Part shown: in pieces, positions 60,139 through 64,000 of the stretch
How positions within the stretch are numbered: position 1 is the first letter of the stretch
How the letters are laid out: every line of letters begins with the position of its first letter
Origin: Candidatus Kaistia colombiensis
GTDB lineage: Bacteria; Pseudomonadota; Alphaproteobacteria; Rhizobiales; Kaistiaceae
Assembly: GCA_029203105.1 (NCBI GenBank)
Contig: CP119318.1
Location: 2,184,501 to 2,248,500 of the forward strand
Direction of reading: 5' to 3'
DNA: 64,000 bases
The notes under the pieces: generated by a model
What the model was told of the DNA's origin: nothing
The model's input: the letters and a program-made list of their open reading frames with translations, nothing else
The model's database searches: none
Program-made: the position numbers and the translations under genes

Positions 60139-60564
60139 TTACAGGTCGATGAGGCGAGTGCCCTCGAAGCCACTACCGGCGACACTGTCGCACAGCCCTG
60201 ACCACTCGCAGCCGCCGCAGGCCGTTCGTGTCGTGCCGGCGGCGAAGGCGGTCCGGAACCGGGCGAGGAGGGGCGCGTCGAGCGCGAATCGATAGCCGGG
60301 TGCGACGGTCGTGCCGAGCAGGTCCGAGGCCGACGCGGCCGCCTGTGCATCGCGCACCAGCACGCTGTCATTGTGGCAATGCGGCGCTTCGGTCGAGAGA
60401 AGCGGCGCGCAGACGTCGTCGGGGCCGGCGACGATCTCGATTTCCTCGCCGCGCGTCAGCCGCACGGCGATCTTGTCGTAGTTGGCGCAGAAGTCCGGCG
60501 TGTAGCCCTTGCCGACGTAGGTCAGCATGCAGAGCAGGTGATGGGCGCGCAGCCGGACGGTCAT
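60139..60564 (-). CDS. DUF1284 protein
   Basis: 141 residues. The N-terminus MTVRLRAHHLLCMLTYVGKGYTPDFCANYDKI is the hallmark of DUF1284 (LRxHHLLC). Cysteines recur in VCAPL, APHCHN and ACGGCEWSGLCDSV, suggesting a metal or iron-sulfur site. Function unknown. The start is ATG 60564, 11 bases after the HAD gene stop, so they are likely cotranscribed. Confidence 0.87.
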   Translation of the reverse strand: MTVRLRAHHLLCMLTYVGKGYTPDFCANYDKIAVRLTRGEEIEIVAGPDDVCAPLLSTEAPHCHNDSVLVRDAQAAASASDLLGTTVAPGYRFALDAPLLARFRTAFAAGTTRTACGGCEWSGLCDSVAGSGFEGTRLIDL

Positions 60565-60575
60565 GGCGCGGCGCG

Positions 60576-61256
60576 TCAGACCTCGTCCGGATGCCAGGCG
60601 GCGAGCGCCTCGATCGTGGCAGGCAGGTCGCGCATGCGGTTGATGACCGTGATGGCGCCGGCGGCGGTCAGGGCATCGGCGTGGCCGGGCCAGGAGTGGG
60701 TTCCGCCGGTGAAGCCGACCACGCGCATGCCGGCGGCGCGGCCCGCATGGATGCCATGGGTCGAATCCTCGACGACGATGCAATCCTTCGGATCGACGCC
60801 GAATTCGGCTGCGCCATGCAGGTAGACGTCGGGCGACGGCTTCGGCTGCTTGTTGCGGACGGCGACGGCCGAGAAGATGTAGGGGCGGAAGCGGTCATAG
60901 AGCTCGGTCTTGGTCAGCGAGATCTTCAGCCGCTCGGGCGAGGAGTTCGAGCAGATGCAGCGCGGGTAGTCGAGCGCGTTGAGCATCTCCTGCACGCCCG
61001 GAATGATCTGCAGATCCTTGGCGAGCCGGCGGTCGAGTTCCTTGTTGGTCTCGTCGTGGAAGTTCTCGGGCAGCGCGTGGCCAAGATCGGCTTCGATCAG
61101 CTTGGAGATCCGGTCCCAGGTCAGGCCGGCGAAGCGGTGCGACATCTCCTCGACCGAAATGTCGTAGCCGATGGTGGCAAGCCGCTCGCTGTCGACGCGC
61201 GAAGAGATGATTTCGGAATCGACGAGCACTCCGTCGCAATCGAATAGGATAAGCAT
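60576..61256 (-). CDS. HAD-IA family hydrolase (phosphoglycolate-phosphatase-like)
   Basis: 226 residues. Motif I LFDCDGVLVDSE gives the catalytic Asp pair (D6, D8), motif II CSNSSPERL near 103, motif III Lys in KPSPDVYL, and motif IV VVEDSTHG. The helical cap (about 20-85) suggests a small sugar-phosphate substrate. The exact substrate is unknown. It heads a HAD-DUF1284 pair. Confidence 0.9.
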   Translation of the reverse strand: MLILFDCDGVLVDSEIISSRVDSERLATIGYDISVEEMSHRFAGLTWDRISKLIEADLGHALPENFHDETNKELDRRLAKDLQIIPGVQEMLNALDYPRCICSNSSPERLKISLTKTELYDRFRPYIFSAVAVRNKQPKPSPDVYLHGAAEFGVDPKDCIVVEDSTHGIHAGRAAGMRVVGFTGGTHSWPGHADALTAAGAITVINRMRDLPATIEALAAWHPDEV

Positions 61257-61438
61257 GGAGGACTTTCCGGTCAGTCTGGCGCAACTCGGGCGGCGGGGAC
61301 CATCGGCCGAGATCGCGCGTTGCAGGGCAGGATGGCCGAGCGCCAGGCGCGGTCCGATCCATGAAATACGCGGGCTCTCTACCAGATCGGGGCGGAGCTG
61401 TCTTGTTCCGATGCCCGACGAGCCCGCGTTGCGGAGGT

Positions 61439-62878
61439 TTAGCGCACCTTGAGCGGCGCGCGGGCGAAGATCGCCGTGCCGTCGCCGGCAATGTAGCGCA
61501 GTTCGTAGCTGCCGGCTTCCGCCGGCACGTCGAGCGTGACGGTCGGCCGATCGGGGCGAATGCGCGCCAGGCTGACGTGCTCGCCGGCCGGCATATCGGC
61601 GCGGGCGATCACCACGTCGTCGAAACGCGCCGCCGGGCCCTTCCAGTCAACCTTGATCTGGCTGCCGGGCTTGGCGGTGTCGGGGCCACTGAGCGAAGCC
61701 GAGGGCGGGTCGACGGTGAAGCTGGCCCTGGCCGCGATCGTATGATCGGCAGCCGAGCGATAGCGCGCTTCGTAACGGCCGGCGGTGGTTGGTGCCGTGA
61801 AGGTCAGGGCGCGGCCGTCCTTGTTGACCTTCAAGCTGGCGAGCTTGGTGTCGGTGAGCTCCGGCGCGATCTCGATCGCGTCGGCTGCGGCGGCCGGGCC
61901 GGACCAGCTCACGCTGAACGGCGCGCCGGCGCCGACATGGTCGGGTACCGTGACGGCGGTGGGCCGAACCTCGACATCGATCGACTGGGTTGCCAGCACG
62001 ACATTGAGCTCGGGGTGATAGTAGCGGATCTCATAGGTGCCGGCTTCGGCCGGAGCGCGCAGCTTGCGCATCTTGCCGTCCTTGGCGACGAGGACGCTGC
62101 GGATTTCCGATCCGGCCGGCAGGCCCGGCCAGACGATCTGCACGCGGTCGCCCTTGGCCTTCGGGCCGTCATAGGCGACATCGAAGACGGTCGACTGGAT
62201 CACCTTCGCCGGCGCCTCGATATGGGCCGAGGGCAGGTTGGGCGGCGGCGCCTTGGCGGCCGCGAGCGCGGCGGCGAGGCCGCCGGCGACGTCGGTGCCG
62301 TCCTTGGCGTTGATGAACTTGCCGCCGGTCTTTTCGGCGAGGCAGGCGACGCTCTCGATATCCTTGTCGTCCAGCCCGAGGCCGATCACCTCGACGGTCA
62401 GGTCCTTGGCCCGCGCGGCCAGCGATTCCGCCAGCACGCAGGGGTTGGCGTCGCAGGCCTCCACCTTGTCGACGAAGACGATGACGGTCGCGCGTTCCTT
62501 CTTGTAGTCGAGGGCGTTGGCGGCGCGCTCGACGGCGACGGCGAGCGGCGCCTTGCCGCGCGGCTGCAGCTTGGCGGCGGCCGCGGCGACGGCATCGTTG
62601 TTGTTGCGCTGCGGTCGAACGGTGACCGCGGCATCGGAGCAACTCGTCTTGCTCTTGCCGCCGAAGGCGAGGACGCCGATGCGCGCCTCGGTCGGGAAGT
62701 CGGCCACCGCCGCCTCGACGCTGTCGGCTACCAGGTCTATCTTTCGGTCCCGTCCGAGCTTGCCGGCCATCGAGGCGGAGGCGTCCAGGACGAGCATCAC
62801 GTCGTCGGCGAGCACGCTGACGCTGGTGGCGCAGAGAAGAGCCAGCGCAGCCGGCAGGGCAAGAAAACCGCGGATCAT
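61439..62878 (-). CDS. Exported von Willebrand factor A protein with Ig-like repeats
   Basis: 479 residues. A signal peptide (MIRGFLALPAALALLCATSVSVLA) leads to a VWA domain with an intact MIDAS DASAS (residues 32-36), FGGKSKTSCSDA and VIVFVDKVEACDANPC. From about residue 225 three repeated beta-rich domains follow, each ending with an AGxYExRY block (EAGTYEIRYYHPE, TAGRYEARYRS, EAGSYELRYIAGDG). Secreted VWA proteins often bind partners through Mg2+. ATG 62878 with GAGG 6 bases upstream. 61257-61438 upstream of the HAD gene holds no gene. Confidence 0.83.
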   Translation of the reverse strand: MIRGFLALPAALALLCATSVSVLADDVMLVLDASASMAGKLGRDRKIDLVADSVEAAVADFPTEARIGVLAFGGKSKTSCSDAAVTVRPQRNNNDAVAAAAAKLQPRGKAPLAVAVERAANALDYKKERATVIVFVDKVEACDANPCVLAESLAARAKDLTVEVIGLGLDDKDIESVACLAEKTGGKFINAKDGTDVAGGLAAALAAAKAPPPNLPSAHIEAPAKVIQSTVFDVAYDGPKAKGDRVQIVWPGLPAGSEIRSVLVAKDGKMRKLRAPAEAGTYEIRYYHPELNVVLATQSIDVEVRPTAVTVPDHVGAGAPFSVSWSGPAAAADAIEIAPELTDTKLASLKVNKDGRALTFTAPTTAGRYEARYRSAADHTIAARASFTVDPPSASLSGPDTAKPGSQIKVDWKGPAARFDDVVIARADMPAGEHVSLARIRPDRPTVTLDVPAEAGSYELRYIAGDGTAIFARAPLKVR

Positions 62879-62984
62879 GGTGGCCTCGATGGTGTGGCCC
62901 GGCGCCGGGCCCTTTCGAGGCGGAACCATAGACCAAGACTTCCGGCGAAACGATGTCGAAGGCAGCAAAAACGTGCGATTTCGC

Positions 62985-63043
62985 ATGGTTACAATTGATT
63001 AACCATGCTTCGTAACGGGTCCTTCACCCTGTTCGCTAACCAT
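62985..63043. promoter_or_regulatory. Cluster of CtrA-like TAACCAT half-sites upstream of ccrM
   Basis: ATGGTTA (62985-62991) and TTAACCAT (62999-63006) face each other; CTAACCAT (63036-63043) follows. The ccrM start is 36 bases further. CtrA drives ccrM in Caulobacter, and TTAACCAT is a known Hyphomicrobiales half-site, so cell-cycle control is a reasonable inference. Confidence 0.5.
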
Positions 63044-63078
63044 AGGCGCATGTTTTGTTGCGTCGGGGAGTTGGGAAA

Positions 63079-64000
63079 ATGAAGGCACTTGCGCGGAAGC
63101 CGGCCGAGATCGCGAACCAGGCACCCTGGCTCGACACCATCATCAAGGGCGATTGCGTCGCCGCATTGGAGAAGCTGCCGTCGGCCTCCGTCGACCTCGT
63201 CTTCGCCGACCCGCCGTACAACCTGCAGCTTGAGGGCGGGCTGACCCGTCCGGATCACTCGGTCGTCGACGCGGTCGACGATCATTGGGACAAGTTCGAC
63301 AGCTTCGAAGCCTATGACGCCTTCACCCGCGCCTGGCTGCTGGCGGTGCGCCGCGTACTGAAGCCGGATGGCGCGCTGTGGGTCATCGGCTCCTACCACA
63401 ACATCTTCCGCGTTGGCGCGATGCTGCAGGATCTCGGCTTCTGGATCCTGAACGACGTCGTCTGGCGCAAGGCCAACCCGATGCCGAACTTCCGCGGCAA
63501 GCGCTTTACCAACGCGCATGAGACGATGATCTGGGCGTCGCGCGGGCAGGGCTCGAAGTACACGTTCAACTACGAGGCCATGAAGGCCTTCAACGATGAC
63601 GTCCAGATGCGTTCGGACTGGCTGCTGCCGATCTGCACCGGCGGCGAGCGGCTGAAGGGCGAAGACGGCCAGAAGGTCCACCCGACCCAGAAGCCGGAAG
63701 CGCTGCTGGCCCGGGTGATGCTGGCCTCGTCGAAGCCGGGCGACGTCATCCTCGATCCGTTCTTCGGCTCGGGCACGACCGGCGCCGTCGCCAAGCGCCT
63801 CGGCCGCCATTTTGTCGGCGTCGAGCGCGAGCAGACCTATATCGACGCCGCCCGCGCCCGCATCGATGCGGTCGAGACCGCGCCGGCCGCGGCGCTCGAA
63901 CTCTTGAAGGGCAAGCGTTCCGAGCCGCGCATCCCGTTCGGCACGCTGCTGGAGCGCGGGCTGATCGTGCCTGGTGCTGTGCTGACCGATTCACGCGGCC
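63079..64000 (+). CDS. ccrM: Adenine-specific DNA methyltransferase CcrM (partial, runs off the end)
   Basis: The first 307 residues are present. A beta-class N6-adenine methyltransferase: ADPPYNLQL (DPPY catalytic motif, about residues 41-47) precedes the SAM motif DPFFGSGTTGAVAKRLGR (about 219-236). Residues SYHNIFRVGAMLQDLGFWILNDVVWRKANPMPNFRGKRFTNAHE are typical of CcrM. A C-terminal RAMA domain begins (IPFGTLLERGLIVPG). The family methylates GANTC and controls the alphaproteobacterial cell cycle. GGGGAG is 8 bases before the ATG. The 3' end is beyond the window. Confidence 0.96.
   Translation, partial: MKALARKPAEIANQAPWLDTIIKGDCVAALEKLPSASVDLVFADPPYNLQLEGGLTRPDHSVVDAVDDHWDKFDSFEAYDAFTRAWLLAVRRVLKPDGALWVIGSYHNIFRVGAMLQDLGFWILNDVVWRKANPMPNFRGKRFTNAHETMIWASRGQGSKYTFNYEAMKAFNDDVQMRSDWLLPICTGGERLKGEDGQKVHPTQKPEALLARVMLASSKPGDVILDPFFGSGTTGAVAKRLGRHFVGVEREQTYIDAARARIDAVETAPAAALELLKGKRSEPRIPFGTLLERGLIVPGAVLTDSRG

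Noticed and set aside
61320..61438. Possible tRNA-like sequence near the VWA gene
   Set aside because: No cloverleaf with a T-loop GTTCRA and matching acceptor stem could be folded by eye. No tRNA was found in the window.

Overview
The window is a high-GC (by eye mid-60s percent) chromosomal segment from an alphaproteobacterium, most likely of the order Hyphomicrobiales (Rhizobiales). The evidence is gene content and order: a CcrM-type methyltransferase with CtrA-like sites upstream, the cox assembly block ctaC-ctaD-ctaB-small protein-ctaG-ctaE-DUF983-SURF1, the thrC/M16 peptidase/GNAT/EAL neighbourhood, the dmeR-dmeF metal efflux pair, pdxH next to a DnaJ-like gene, and an IalB-family protein. 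No rRNA, tRNA, CRISPR array, prophage or intact insertion sequence was recognised. The genus cannot be fixed from the sequence alone.

Layout. 0-9 kb: a conserved hypothetical gene under a perfect CtrA-type box, a D-2-hydroxyacid dehydrogenase, a DUF3300 exported protein with two blocks of in-frame tandem repeats, fabI, a histidine phosphatase, and an array of four small exported DUF1344 paralogues. 9-19 kb: aroC, a monooxygenase-fold protein with an FMN reductase, two translationally coupled RNA methyltransferase genes (rumA-like and tlyA), a SAM methyltransferase, dmeR-dmeF, the copper pair SCO/PCu(A)C, and dxs. 19-34 kb: a ClC channel, an E. coli-type murB, pirin, xseB, a histone-deacetylase-like hydrolase, an enoyl-CoA hydratase-like protein, Sua5/YrdC, a DnaJ-like protein, pdxH, tldD, an E. 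coli-type aroA, and an IalB-like protein. 34-47 kb: the cytochrome aa3 oxidase operon and assembly factors, YqgE, a DsbD-N-like protein, peroxiredoxin, a Phd/VapC toxin-antitoxin pair, and ispH-thrB-rnhA. 47-55 kb: an orphan sulfotransferase-like gene, a membrane GGDEF/EAL protein, a GNAT enzyme, an M16 peptidase, thrC, and a lipoprotein. 55-64 kb: a tandem glycine riboswitch followed by gcvT-gcvH-gcvPA-gcvPB (split P-protein), DUF1284, a HAD hydrolase, a secreted VWA protein, and the start of ccrM.

The spaces between genes are rich in small repeats of at least four kinds: REP-like hairpins built on CCTCTCCCTGAGGGAGAGG; a 239-242 bp MITE-like element with about 30 bp terminal inverted repeats (three copies), which appears to sit in the apex of that REP hairpin; a roughly 130 bp repeat pair near 15.7 kb; and a module containing GAACCGGTATCCACTTCGC that directly follows a gene-end hairpin (two copies, one of which separates the antitoxin from its toxin). 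These repeats, the scattering of the HDAC-xseB-dxs-tlyA order over 12 kb, and two core enzymes of non-typical class (MurB, AroA) are the main points worth a second look. No clearly new defence or biosynthetic system was found.
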